Assembly: GCA_018806915.1 (NCBI GenBank)
Contig: JAGKQI010000098.1
Coordinates: 1,116,001-1,180,000, forward strand
Origin: Phytophthora colocasiae
Lineage: Eukaryota > Oomycota > Peronosporomycetes > Peronosporales > Peronosporaceae
Direction: 5' to 3'
Length of the DNA stretch: 64,000 nt
Of the stretch, positions 31,831 through 41,507 are shown piece by piece; position 1 is the first letter of the stretch; each line of letters starts with the position of its first letter. The position numbers were made by a program, and so were the translations under genes. The notes beneath the pieces were generated by a model. That model did no database searches and was not told the origin of the DNA. It worked only from the letters and a program-made list of their open reading frames with translations.

Positions 31831-32950
31831 GATGACGAAGCGTCTCCCATGTCGAGGGCGCTCACTGCCCCGCGCACTGATCCGCCAGTGCTCACACCCA
31901 TGGATGCCTACTGAGGCAGAAATCCATGACCGGTTCGGTGCTAGTTCACCACCGAACCCGAAACTGTTGTACGCATGCAACAGTATCAACGACGACGACG
32001 TCGCCGCTAAGGTTGTCGTTGAGTCTGAGACTCAAAGACGCGACTATATCGGGCTCTTTCATGAGCTCCGATACTATGCAGCGAAGAAGACTTCGCGCAA
32101 GAGCAAAGTGCCAGAGGCACTTTGTCTGTCGTGGAATGCCTTTATTGATAACTTCAACAAAGACCCGAAGGCGTATCGCGAGCGCGTTTCTGCGGCTCGT
32201 GATCGCTACTACACTTACAATACGCGTGGTAAGTGTGAACGCCTCCATGATCAGTCCATGGAAGCGGGGATCCCATGTGCCGTTCCCTTTGGCACACCCT
32301 GCCCGTGTTGCCAACCCTTGGCAACACGTCTCACCGAAAGTGATCTCCTGGGATACACGGTTGTCCGTGTACCCGATCACATCAAGGAGCTCCGTGGTCG
32401 CATTGTGCCACGCGAAGCTCCGAGTGCTGTGGCTGACCGCAGCACTCCTCGTGCAGGGCTTACCCCTGCAAGTTATGGCGGGCTTCGTACGCCCTCACCA
32501 TTTCCGGAACGTCCTCCATCAGGTTCCGGGGCTCCCATGTATCTCGATGGGGAGGAAATCCTCTCCAACGAATACGAAAACGAACCCCTTGAGAGTTCGT
32601 TCTCTTATGAGCCGCGATCCGCTCAACAATCCAGCGGATCGCTCCACGCGCGTCGCGCAACGGCGGCGGAGGGGGCGGGAACACTCTCTCCGTATGGTCA
32701 CCGCTATGACCATGACGATCGTGCCCTGCACGATCGAGTTGCTGATCTGGAGCAGTCACAGAGCGCTGAGATAGCGGCTCTGAAGCAGGAGGTTCGTGTC
32801 CTCCGTGCTGAGGTCTGTGAGGCAGCTCAGACTGCCTCGAACCTCTCGTCCGGACTCGGGCCGAGAGTGAACCGGTTGCTCGACCGTGTCGACGGTCTTG
32901 AGAAGGCCTTCCAGGCCTCTCGCACTCCTCAGTCGGACTACCAACCCTAG
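31831..32950 (+). CDS. Element A antisense ORF, main part (coiled coil)
   Basis: Continuation, after removal of element B, of the plus-strand ORF begun at 13834. The clear frame from ~31900 reads EAEIHDRFGASSPPNPKLLY, RRDYIGLFHELRYYAAKKTS, LSWNAFIDNFNKDPKAYRER, PFGTPCPCCQPLATRL and ends with a heptad-like helix (LHDRVADLEQSQSAEIAALK ... VNRLLDRVDGLEKAFQ) before TAG at 32948-32950. No known domain; a Cys pair CPCC might bind metal. It runs opposite to pol, and its last ~490 bp lie on the complementary strand of the integrase tail and chromodomain (32460-32950). Frame upstream of ~31900 differs by a shift. I consider it a genuine protein frame because of composition and structure, not homology. 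Confidence 0.55.
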
Positions 32951-34280
32951 GTAGTCCGTGATGCACATACGGCTTCAACCGCCCGACGTAGAAGGTCGGG
33001 TGGAGCCTCATGCTGGACGGTCTGTCCAGCCGGTACGCGTTGCCGTGCCGTTCAAGTACTTTGAACGGCCCAATGAATCTTGGAGCAAGCTTGGTTGCTC
33101 CAAAATCAGACACTGCATGTTTAGGCAGGTTTTGTGTAGCTAACAAAACTAATGAACCCACTTTTAATTCATTTATGTTGACCCTACCAACATTATCAGC
33201 ATTCAGCTTCTGTCGATCGACAGAAGCTGCGATAGCATCCTGGACAAACCGTATGACGGCTTGTCTTCGCTGGACAAAGTCTAGCGCACCCGAGCTGAAT
33301 CCATTCAGCTTGTCGCCCTTGTCAGCAGTAGGCCCAGCCTGTTCGCTATCATCTCTCATGTCTGTGCCCGGCACAGACATCGCGCGCTCGTTCCTGCTCG
33401 AACGAGACGTCGCACTCGTCACCGTAGCTGATAGTGTGCTGCTATCAGTTGCATTCTGCGGTTGTTCGGACGCAACCGTAGATCCTCCCCCACTTAAGGA
33501 GGAAGCTACCCCGCCGAGCATGCTCGGCAATCGTGGATGCCTCATGGCGTTCACGTAGAACGGTGTATGCCATGTCGAGGCATGCACCGAGTTGTTGATG
33601 GCAAACTCTGCCATCGGCAAGCACTCTCTCCAGTGCAGGAACGAGTGAGCGTAGCTCTTCAGTGTGTCACCCAGTACGCGGTTGACACGTTCGGTTTGTC
33701 CGTTCGTCTGCGGATGATCTGCAGTCGACATTGATAACTGGGAACCGAGAAGTGTAAACACTTCTTGCCAGAACCGCGCTGTGAAGCGTGGATCACGGTC
33801 CGACACAATGTCGAGCAGCATGCCATGGTGTTTGAACACCATGTCAACAAACAGTCGCGCAGTCTGCGCGGCTGTAACAGTAGCCGGGACGGCAGCAAGA
33901 TGGACCATCTTGCTGAATCGGTCCACAAAGATAACGATGCCTGTCCTCCGCTTGTTGTCAGGCGGAAGACCGAAGACAAAGTCCATGGACATGGACCGCC
34001 AACACTCCGACGGAGTCGGTAGTGATTGAAGAGGAGCCTGCGAGAACTGCGCAGGCTTCACGCGCTGACAAACCTCGCAAGCACGTACGTACTTGCGCAC
34101 CCACTTGTACTGGTGGTGCCAGTAGAAGTCACGAGTGAGAAGAGTGTATGTCTTCTCACGACCCGGATGCCCTGCCGTGGGGGCATCGTGATACTCGAAC
34201 ATGATCCTCAACCGGAGGTCATGAACATTCGGAACGACAATGCGATCCGCATTGTCGTCTACTGCGATAGCGGTGTACAC
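32460..34280 (-). CDS. Element A integrase with chromodomain
   Basis: Open minus-strand frame of 606 codons. The zinc-binding HHCC part is in HDAPTAGHPGREKTYTLL and CEVCQRVKPAQ. The core has D (SMDFVFGLPPD), D (IVSDRDPRFTARF) and E (QTNGQTERVNRVLGD), all present. The GPY/F module reads LAPRFIGPFKVLERHGNAYR, LHPTFYVGRLKPYV. A chromodomain closes the protein (IRWIVERIAAHKR, FRIRWRGFPPHRDTWEP). The linkers are Ser- and Arg-rich. The beginning is a frame entry, not a true start: upstream RT/RNase H is joined through a frameshift near 34290. Integrase and chromodomain look undamaged. Confidence 0.88.
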   Translation of the reverse strand: MYTAIAVDDNADRIVVPNVHDLRLRIMFEYHDAPTAGHPGREKTYTLLTRDFYWHHQYKWVRKYVRACEVCQRVKPAQFSQAPLQSLPTPSECWRSMSMDFVFGLPPDNKRRTGIVIFVDRFSKMVHLAAVPATVTAAQTARLFVDMVFKHHGMLLDIVSDRDPRFTARFWQEVFTLLGSQLSMSTADHPQTNGQTERVNRVLGDTLKSYAHSFLHWRECLPMAEFAINNSVHASTWHTPFYVNAMRHPRLPSMLGGVASSLSGGGSTVASEQPQNATDSSTLSATVTSATSRSSRNERAMSVPGTDMRDDSEQAGPTADKGDKLNGFSSGALDFVQRRQAVIRFVQDAIAASVDRQKLNADNVGRVNINELKVGSLVLLATQNLPKHAVSDFGATKLAPRFIGPFKVLERHGNAYRLDRPSSMRLHPTFYVGRLKPYVHHGLPRVGSPTEECERPGRPSQDRRHGRATGSLSARVRTRGSRQSELPHRPQHGGHEPPASEPLSQRSVTAPDQQLDRAGHDRHGHSGDHTERVFPPPPPPLRDARGAIRWIVERIAAHKRTNSQGVRFRIRWRGFPPHRDTWEPRNLMEDVPEMVRAYEARHNLQG

Positions 34281-34289
34281 GAGCTCGAA

Positions 34290-35153
34290 GATGAGGGGTT
34301 AACTTCCGACGTGCCACGTAGGAAGGTGCTGCGAGGAACTCCAGCTGCCCCTTCGCGTCTGCATCCCTTGCATACGCGTTCTTCACGTCGTCAATCAACG
34401 TTGACGACGGCACACTTGTCCTCAAGACGCCAACTGTGTTGACGTCGACCGTCTCCGCATAGTCAGGTCGACGCGATAACGCGTCGGCCACTACGTTGAG
34501 TCTTCCGGGTTTGTACTCTACCCGGAAGTTGTACTCCGCGAAGAAGGACAGCCATCTCGCCATACGTTGCGAGATATCGCCGTACGCAATGATGCGTGGT
34601 CTGTATAGACCACGAACGGTCTACTTCTAAGTAGATACACTCGGAACTTTGCGAGTGCATACTTCATGGCAAGGAGCTCCTTGTCATGTACGGGATAGTT
34701 ACGCTCAGCTGGTTTCAGCTGACGCGATTGATAGTAGACTACACGATCACGCCCTTCGTGATCGTCTTACATCAATGCACATCCGATTGCAAAGTCGGAT
34801 GCATCGCACACTACGTGGAATGGACAATCTTGGTCCGCCACGGCCAAGATCGGCGCTTCAGTCAAGCCCTGCTTGACTGCACCGAATGCATCCTCGCACT
34901 CGGTCGTCCAGATCCACTCAGCTTCTTTCTTAAGAAGCTGTGACAACGGGCGAATCTTGCCCGCGTAGTTTTCCACGTACTTGCACAAGTACGTGGCAAG
35001 CCCAAGGAACTGTCTCAGTTCCTTCACATTGGATGGCGTGGACCATTCATTGATCACTCTGACCTTCTCTGGGTCAGGGCGCACGCCGTCTTTCCCCACG
35101 AGACACCCCAGCACGGGTATCTCGCTCGCCCCGAAGATGCACTTGTGAAGCTG
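34290..35153 (-). pseudogene. Element A RT end and RNase H, broken
   Basis: Minus strand: the end of RT (LHKCIFGASEIPVLGCLVGK, VKELRQFLGLATYLCKYVEN), then RNase H with HVVCDASDFAIGCALM, a TAA at 34767 where relatives have Gln, QSRQLKPAERNYPVHDKELL, YTDHASLRTA, a frameshift near 34575, RMARWLSFFAEYNFRVEYKP and ALSRRPDY. Both catalytic Asp motifs (CDAS, YTDH) are intact, in contrast to element B. No second RNase H follows; integrase comes directly. Sequence upstream of LHKCIFG is cut off by the LTR of element D. Confidence 0.8.
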
Positions 35154-36674
35154 TGACTCTACAAAATTTCTATGGACTGGTTCCCAGAGCCAGAGCGGCG
35201 TTGAGGATATTATTGGTCCAGACGATTTCAGGGTTAAGACACAGTTGTGGGTGCCAAGGGACGAGGGCAAGCCTGGGAAGGGGTCACCAACTCCAAAAGA
35301 TGGAAACGACTCCAAAAGATCCTGACATACTTCGGATGATACACTCCGGATGATCAGTATGCGGAAACCAAGTGAATTTTCGGTAACGCCATGACCAAGG
35401 GGGTATATTTCCGGAGTATATGCGAGACCCAAGCTAGCAGTCGAAGGTTCGAAGTGGAGGTTAACGTCGGACTATCGATGACTGTCTGATTTGTACCCAG
35501 TATCCTGGTTGAGTTTCGGGCATACTCAAGGCCATATACTTCCGACCGACCAAGACGACCGACGACGATGTGTCCGGAGCCAGCTGGAATTCTTCCATGT
35601 TCTTCGACTCTATGGTATTCTACTGAAACGCAAGCCTCTTCCTGATGAGACGCCCCTACTACATTGTGAAACCAAGTATATTTTTGCATGTTTAGCTAGT
35701 GCTAGCTATTATACATTAAAGAGAGTTCAATTTGCCACCAAGGGCGCAAGTGCAAAGTCTTGGAAGGTGTTCCCAAGACACACTGTGAGGAGCCGTGGAG
35801 CAGCCTCGAGAAGAGGGCTTCACGTGTAGCCGAACAAGCGTCAGGCCGCGTCGACAAGCGTCACCGCCGCGTGAATCTCCGCCAGGGTAAGACCAAGTTG
35901 GAAAGGTGATCCGGGCGGCGTATCCCGGGCGTGACCCCTTCCATTTCATATTCCAGTTGATACTTTCGGGTATTATTTCATATTATAACTGCATTTTGGA
36001 AGGTTAGTGGTAGTCACCCCTAAAATTGATTGATTTGACTGCTTGTGTGTTTGGACTGTATTGGTTGTGTGTGTGTTGAAATACTACATAGTATTTTGAA
36101 CATATATATTGGATTCTATTCTTCCGAAGGTTCCTAGTGAATCTATCGGAAGTGGTGCGCTGTTTAAAGAGCCCCGGAACTGTGCCAGTGTTCCGGACTT
36201 TGCTCTAGTTGTACTGGCATTTGGAGTGCCCACCGCTCGAGGGCCGAAAAGAATAAGAAGCGGTTGTATATTTTGGTTTAACTCTCTTGTATATTTGGTT
36301 AACTGTTGGAGGGGAAGTACTTTGCTCATAAGTGCTTACCCACATTCGGACTAATTAACCACCGTTTGGGAAGTGTTTATTTGGTTAGCACTCTCCCTCC
36401 GGATCTAGTTCTACAATCTTTTGGAGATAACACTTTCGGTGCAGACTCCTCGCGTTCGAAGACAAACGACACCTACGAGGGTAGTCACAAGGTCACACGC
36501 CAAGCCACTTTCCGGACACCCATTTGGACACCGGAAGGTGGTGCTGACTCACTCCAACTGGACACCTGACTACTAACTCTCTTTTGGAGTTTTTAGTGTC
36601 TGGGTTGTTCCTTTTGGACGGCACACAATACGCAACCCCCTGGGCGGTCAAAAGTGTTCACCCACTTCGCCACA
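35154..36674 (+). repeat. 5' LTR of element D (~1.5 kb)
   Basis: Placed between the break in element A's RT (TGACTCTAC at 35154, similar to the TGACACG of element B) and CTTCGCCACA just before the primer binding site. The right border is secure, the left border is inferred. No second copy in the window confirms it. Confidence 0.55.
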
Positions 36675-36676
36675 GC

Positions 36677-36705
36677 TGGTGCGCGTGCCCGGATTCGAAC
36701 CGAGG
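36677..36705 (+). other. Primer binding site of element D
   Basis: Starting TGGTGCGCGTGCCCGGATTC and running 29 bases to CCGAGG, this is complementary to a tRNA from its CCA end through acceptor stem and T arm. The inclusion of TGG for CCA shows a primer site rather than a tRNA gene. The first 17-18 bases equal the site in element B. Confidence 0.75.
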
Positions 36706-36785
36706 ATATCACCGAGTTATTTTTTTTATTTTGTTGATTAGTTTTGGGGGATTGATTGATTGCTAACTTTCCAAGTGTGGTTGTT

Positions 36786-37658
36786 ATGACTGGAAGTGGA
36801 AGTGGAAGCACGCGCAAAGGAGGAGGCGACGCGTCTTTAAGTGGAATGACTACGAGATCGTCGCGTCGGTTGAAGGGGCAGCAGCCTGATGAGCATGAAG
36901 ATTTGGATGCAGTTATCAGAAGAAATCGTCAGGCGAATGCTGCAAAGCGGAAGGCTGTCCTGGAGGCCAAGGAAGCGAAGGAATCACTGGAAGAAGAGGA
37001 AGAAGAATCTGAACCAGATCGACTGGACGCGCACCACGCGAGCCAGGAGGATAGTGGCTCGGAAGAGTCTTCGGGAGAAGAAGGTGATCCTGAGCAGGAG
37101 GAGTCTGGGTCCGACGAGGATCCGGACGAAGAAGAAGTGTCTGAATCCGACATCGAAAGGCGTCCGGATGATGCACTGGTGGACGACTCCGGCCTGGAGG
37201 AGTCCGATGGAGAAGAGTATGACACCGTCCCAAGTGAGGCTGAAGACTCTGGAGCAGATGTGTCCGAGGAAGAAGCTGTCGAAGTGGAGTTCCCCATGGA
37301 GGATCGAGTTCCGAACTCTCCTCCACCTGGAAGAATGGCTCCGGTCGGGGACGCCCGAGAAGAATCATCGCAGTTCAAGACTGAACTTAAAACTGAAGTG
37401 CGCCCGTTATCGCCAGTTCATGAAGAAGCTGTGCTTAAAGACGGGTTTGTGCCTCAGCCGGACGTCATGGAAGTGGATATACCGCAATTAATCCCGGAAG
37501 ATTCACTGCTTCCGGAAATCTCGCGTTTTTCAGAGGTCCCTGTGGAGCCCGCCCAAGCAGCGCCCCGTTTTGACATCTCAGACACTCAGATGCATGAAGC
37601 TCCAGAAGGTGGACGGATGTCACCTGAATCCCAAATGACTGATGTTCAAGCGAAGTAG
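36786..37658 (+). pseudogene. Element D gag, N-terminal acidic region
   Basis: ATG 36786 opens a basic start (TRSSRRLKGQQPDEHEDLDA) homologous to element B gag, followed by a ~150 residue Glu/Asp/Ser-rich region and FKTELKTEVRPLSP. A TAG at 37656 ends the frame, but coding continues in frame for ~25 codons (VAAHVRRWEQDSSERNYPPE matches YVRREFRRWRDMD...VPPN of element B). Further damage near 37725 leads to the next ORF. Confidence 0.7.
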
Positions 37659-37781
37659 TGTGTGGCTGCTCATGTCCGACGCTGGGAGCAGGACAGTTCC
37701 GAAAGGAACTATCCACCTGAGTTCCATCATGGCTGACCGCAAGTCTACCTGGAGTGCGAACCGTTCATCGGGGCCTCCACA

Positions 37782-39746
37782 ATGACTTCGGAATACTTGA
37801 ACCGTCGCATTCTAATGCCGGCTCAGACTGACGCTTGGATCTCAGAGTTGCAGATACAACGTCTGACTTTCGGGGTTGTTCAAGATGTCCAAGGTGCGCT
37901 GATCCCGCCTGCGGAGTTTTCGCCACGAGAGTGTATCGCTGTTCTTCAAACGATGCTATTCGAGGCTGGATTCAGTTTCGTCAACTTGGTGCCAGGATGG
38001 TTTAGGACGCGAGTGTTCAAGGTCCACCCGGATTTGGTTCGACAAGTGGTTGGTGACGTGTTTCGGTTGCTCGTGGTTGAGATGATCGAGTGGAGACAAG
38101 TTATGCTCCGTGCTCACGAGTACATCAGAATTTTGGAGACTTCTGGAAGACAAGGATTATATCAACAACATCCAGAAGTGTTTCGCCAAGATGAAGGTGT
38201 TGTCATTTCGGATTACGAGATAGCACTACTCGGTCAAGACTTTGCAAGACAGCTCCAGTTGGCAGGTTTCCGTAAGACGCGAAGTCCAATAGGGCCACCT
38301 CAAGGGGAGGCCCAGCCGAAGCGTCTCCAACGTGTCATGCCCAGAGCGCCATCGTCAATCCCGTCGCCTGCGTCATCTTCGCTGCCGTCTGTGCCGTCAT
38401 CGGTACTCCGGAATGTGGAAGAAAGTCAGGGTGATCGGTCGTCCAGAAGCGCCTTGTCATCCAGCAGAGTCTCGTCGGAACGTACAAACTCGGCTCGATC
38501 CTCGAGCATGTTTGCCTCTTCAGGAGGTTCCAGTGAGTCTATGGCGAGCGCTACATCCGGATCACGGACTTCGCGAGAAAGCACTTCGGACTCTTCGGGA
38601 TTCGGGATGAGTAGAAGTGGGGGCAGTCATATGCCCTTTTCCAGATTCGCGCCCATGGCGATGTCAGCTCGGAGCTTCGGAGGACCGATGTCCATGGAGT
38701 CTGGGATGGCATTCCAGATCACGCATGGAAAACCAGATGGAGCCCGTGAGGATGTGAGCCGCCAAGATGTCGTACCAGACTCGAAGGTTGACATGCATAA
38801 GAAGAAGCGTGCCAAGCCGTCTCCAAAACGGCGAGAGGCAGCTCGAGAAGCCCGTCAAGCCAAATCTTCTGAGGCACATGATGAACTGAAGCCTGAAGGT
38901 CGACGTAGTGGGAGTCCCAGTGACCCTGCCAGGTCGGAACGTTCGTCCAAGTCAGCTAGTTCTGGCTCCACACAAGTCGCGCTGAACACGATGTTCCAGC
39001 TCCAGAAGGTGATGGCACGAATGGAAGATCAGCAAGGGTCGGCGCTACAGAAGATGTCAAGCGACCTGGATTCCAAATTGGAGTGCTTGCTGGACTCGAG
39101 GATTCAAGGGATGTTCCCGAAGCAGGAGCCGACTCAAGTGTTTACCACTATGCCAGTCGTCCCAGCAGAGCCGTGTCCTGATGAAGATCATTCCGCAGAG
39201 CGTTCATCCAGAGAGCAACATCATAAGAAGAAGAGCACCAAGTCGAAGCGTAACTCGTCTGATGACCGGAAGGTGTTCGACCTTCAGCGCGAGCTGGAGG
39301 CGTCCGAGGCTGCGAGGAAGAAGGAGCGTGAGATGTCGACGGCGGTGCAGAAGTTCTTAGCCTCGCAAATTCGCGACTTAAAGGCAAAGACATCAGAGCC
39401 ATCTGATAGTGCAACTCAAGGTGGGACATCTTCTGATTTGGCAACTTTACACCCAGTATCCAGTGCCCCATCCCAGAGCACATTCCATACGGAATCTCAG
39501 AAAACAGATGTTCGGAACCCTGACGAAACATTTGCCGCTCAACTGGCCGCCGCCCTCAGAGTTGTCTCTAGCGAGACGAAGGCGCCCAAGACTCCTGGGT
39601 CGAGGAAGCACCAAGACGGCAAGGCAAGGAGGACAAGTGACAAACGGAGAGGATCATCTGAAGCTAGACCTCGAAGAGATGCGCCAGGCAATGGATCCCG
39701 GAGAGGAGCGTCGAGGAATGGGACAGACGCACGCTTCGTCAAGTAA
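37782..39746 (+). CDS. Element D gag, central region
   Basis: 654-codon frame from ATG 37782. WISELQIQRLTFGVVQDVQG and SPRECIAVLQTMLFEAGFSF match element B. It continues with a Ser-rich linker, basic KKKRAKPSPKRREAAREARQ, and helical stretches (FQLQKVMARMEDQQGSALQK, DLQRELEASEAARKKEREMS). No enzyme motif. Because this region is conserved in two independent copies it is real gag and not noise; the ATG is probably internal to the original protein. Confidence 0.7.
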   Translation: MTSEYLNRRILMPAQTDAWISELQIQRLTFGVVQDVQGALIPPAEFSPRECIAVLQTMLFEAGFSFVNLVPGWFRTRVFKVHPDLVRQVVGDVFRLLVVEMIEWRQVMLRAHEYIRILETSGRQGLYQQHPEVFRQDEGVVISDYEIALLGQDFARQLQLAGFRKTRSPIGPPQGEAQPKRLQRVMPRAPSSIPSPASSSLPSVPSSVLRNVEESQGDRSSRSALSSSRVSSERTNSARSSSMFASSGGSSESMASATSGSRTSRESTSDSSGFGMSRSGGSHMPFSRFAPMAMSARSFGGPMSMESGMAFQITHGKPDGAREDVSRQDVVPDSKVDMHKKKRAKPSPKRREAAREARQAKSSEAHDELKPEGRRSGSPSDPARSERSSKSASSGSTQVALNTMFQLQKVMARMEDQQGSALQKMSSDLDSKLECLLDSRIQGMFPKQEPTQVFTTMPVVPAEPCPDEDHSAERSSREQHHKKKSTKSKRNSSDDRKVFDLQRELEASEAARKKEREMSTAVQKFLASQIRDLKAKTSEPSDSATQGGTSSDLATLHPVSSAPSQSTFHTESQKTDVRNPDETFAAQLAAALRVVSSETKAPKTPGSRKHQDGKARRTSDKRRGSSEARPRRDAPGNGSRRGASRNGTDARFVK

Positions 39747-39860
39747 GGGCCAGTCCTCGACGCTCGAAGCTCCGATAGTAGCTCTTTTGAAGACACGTCG
39801 GCGGGAGTAACGACTACGACCGGACCGAATGGAACCACTACGTACCTGTTCAAGCCGTTT

Positions 39861-41115
39861 GTGAATGCGAGCACTCTGGAAGATTTTGATGAGAGGGCGC
39901 CGCTGTCCACTCGGATAAGGTGGCTGGAAAGGTTCCAAAGTATGTCGGTTCAAGGAGGCTGGACAAACAGTGTGAAGATATACGAGATGAAATTGAAGTT
40001 GTCCCCTGCTGTCCGGAACTGGCGCGCCAATCTGACTCCGAAGGTTCGCCGGAAGTGGAAGGATTTTCTGAAGGCGTTCAAGGAGCGATACGGCAAGGCA
40101 AAGACTTCTGATGCTGAGCGTTATTATACGATGGTCCAAAAGAAGAACGAGACTCCACTGGATTTCTACTACCGACTCAACAAGGTGGCGGATCGAGCTG
40201 GAATTGAAGCTAATGGTCAACAAGAACGGTCAGTCCAGACTGTCGTCCGGAGTATCCGAGCTTATATCATGGAAGCAGACCAAAGCGACTGGGACGACCA
40301 CGTGGAGAGGCTCATGTTTGCTTTGAACACATCTTTCGATGCCACCCGGTTGGAGACCCCATTCTACCTGGTCCACGGCTGGGACGCTCAGAATACCATC
40401 TCGGCGATGTTGGGTCCAAAGCCCCACAATCTTCCGGAGAGGACGGCCTACGAGTGGAGACGAAAAATGCAACTCGATTACAGTTATGCGATTGCGTTTG
40501 CTGAAGATCTTCAAAAGAAGGCCAAACGTCATCGCTCGGAAATTCAAACTCAGAGATGGAAAGAGTTGTCTGAGAGACTGAAGTCTGGATTCGAGAAAGG
40601 AGACTCCGTCTGGTTATACATCCCGAAGGTTCAGACTGGTTTGAGTCGGAAATTAGCTCACATGTGGCATGGACCTTTTCGAATTGAAGAAGTTCACGAC
40701 GACTATCGAGTGAAACTCAAGGTCGAGGGCACGGGGTACCGTGTCAACCCATGGGTACACATAAGTCGTCTAAAGCCACGAGCCGTATTCCCTAGACGTC
40801 CAACCTGTGAGGTCCAAGTGGAAGACGACGATGATTTTGATGCTGCTCTTCTGCCAGAAGATAGCTGGGAGCCTGACGTTGGAAATAACGAGTACGAGGT
40901 TGAAAAGATTTTGGACCTAAGATGGTCGAAGCGGACTCGTACCTCCAAGAGGACCCGAGAGTATCTGGTGAAGTGGAAAGGATATGACGAACCTGAGTGG
41001 CTACCTGTATCGTAACTTAGCTGCGGTGCCCTACTCTATGAATTTAACCAAGGAGCACGGGCGCGGGCACGGTTCCAGGCGATGCAGGCTGGGGATGATC
41101 ATCCCCGAGCTTAGA
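39861..41115 (+). CDS. Element D gag core fused in frame to integrase end and chromodomain
   Basis: The frame starts in gag core (LSTRIRWLERFQSMSVQGGW, ETPLDFYYRLNKVADRAGIE) and passes at ~40209 straight into integrase (ANGQQERSVQTVVRSIRAYI, EADQSDWDDHVERLMFALNT), the GPY/F part and a chromodomain (YEVEKILDLRWSKR, REYLVKWKGYDEPEWLPVS). In element B these points are ~5.7 kb apart, so an in-frame deletion removed the zinc knuckles, protease, RT, both RNase H domains and the first two integrase acids. A TAA at 41013 replaces Lys; reading would otherwise end at 41115. The product would be a gag-chromodomain fusion without enzymes. Confidence 0.85.
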
Positions 41116-41259
41116 TGCCCGCATACATGCGGGTGTTCGTATGGAACGACTGGAAGTGTGTTTTCGACTGAATTTTGTTTTGATTACGATTGGATTATGA
41201 TTATCATGGAAGTTATTGTAAGCTGAGTTTCGAGAGATTACATGGGATTTCAAAGGAAA
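41116..41259. other. Element D 3' untranslated remnant
   Basis: AT-rich sequence between the chromodomain stop and the piggyBac target site; no coding signal. Confidence 0.4.
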
Positions 41260-41507
41260 TTAACACCTTGTCTCCTAACGTCGTAAGATACGCCATATCG
41301 TTTTTGCTATGTCGTAAGTTACGACATAGATCAGTTACATTTGATTAAAGTAAGATCACGATTTTCCCATACTTTAATCAAGTGTTCCGCAGAATATAAG
41401 CTGCGAGAGGTCTCTGCGACAAGTTCACAAAACCGGGTCAGAGGATGGGCTCGGATGGGTAATGACTGGTCCAGACCGCTCATTCAAGAATTTGCGGGCT
41501 GGTGAGC

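Larger units (their letters stand above)
13346..35153 (-). mobile_element. Element A: minus-strand Ty3/gypsy chromodomain element, split by element B
   Basis: Without element B (14267-31830) this is a ~4.2 kb 3' fragment. Read on the minus strand it has the end of RT and RNase H (35153-34290), integrase with chromodomain (34280-32460), a long antisense ORF region, a polypurine tract (13742-13729) and the 3' LTR (13729-13346). Its 5' half (gag, protease, most of RT, 5' LTR) is absent beyond 35153, where the LTR of element D begins. The sequence is crowded with short perfect inverted repeats in both LTR and coding parts (see findings). Confidence 0.75.
35154..41259 (+). mobile_element. Element D: internally deleted Chronos-like gypsy element
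   Basis: Relative of element B: 5' LTR ~35154-36674, the same primer binding site, homologous gag N-terminal and central parts (36786-39746), gag core joined directly to the integrase end and chromodomain. Protease, RT and both RNase H domains are missing. The right part is unclear: only ~145 bp follow the chromodomain before the piggyBac insertion at 41260, and no 3' LTR is seen. Confidence 0.75.

Noticed and set aside
36677..36705. tRNA gene on the minus strand
   Set aside because: The match includes CCA, lacks the 5' two thirds of a tRNA and sits right after an LTR; it is a primer binding site.
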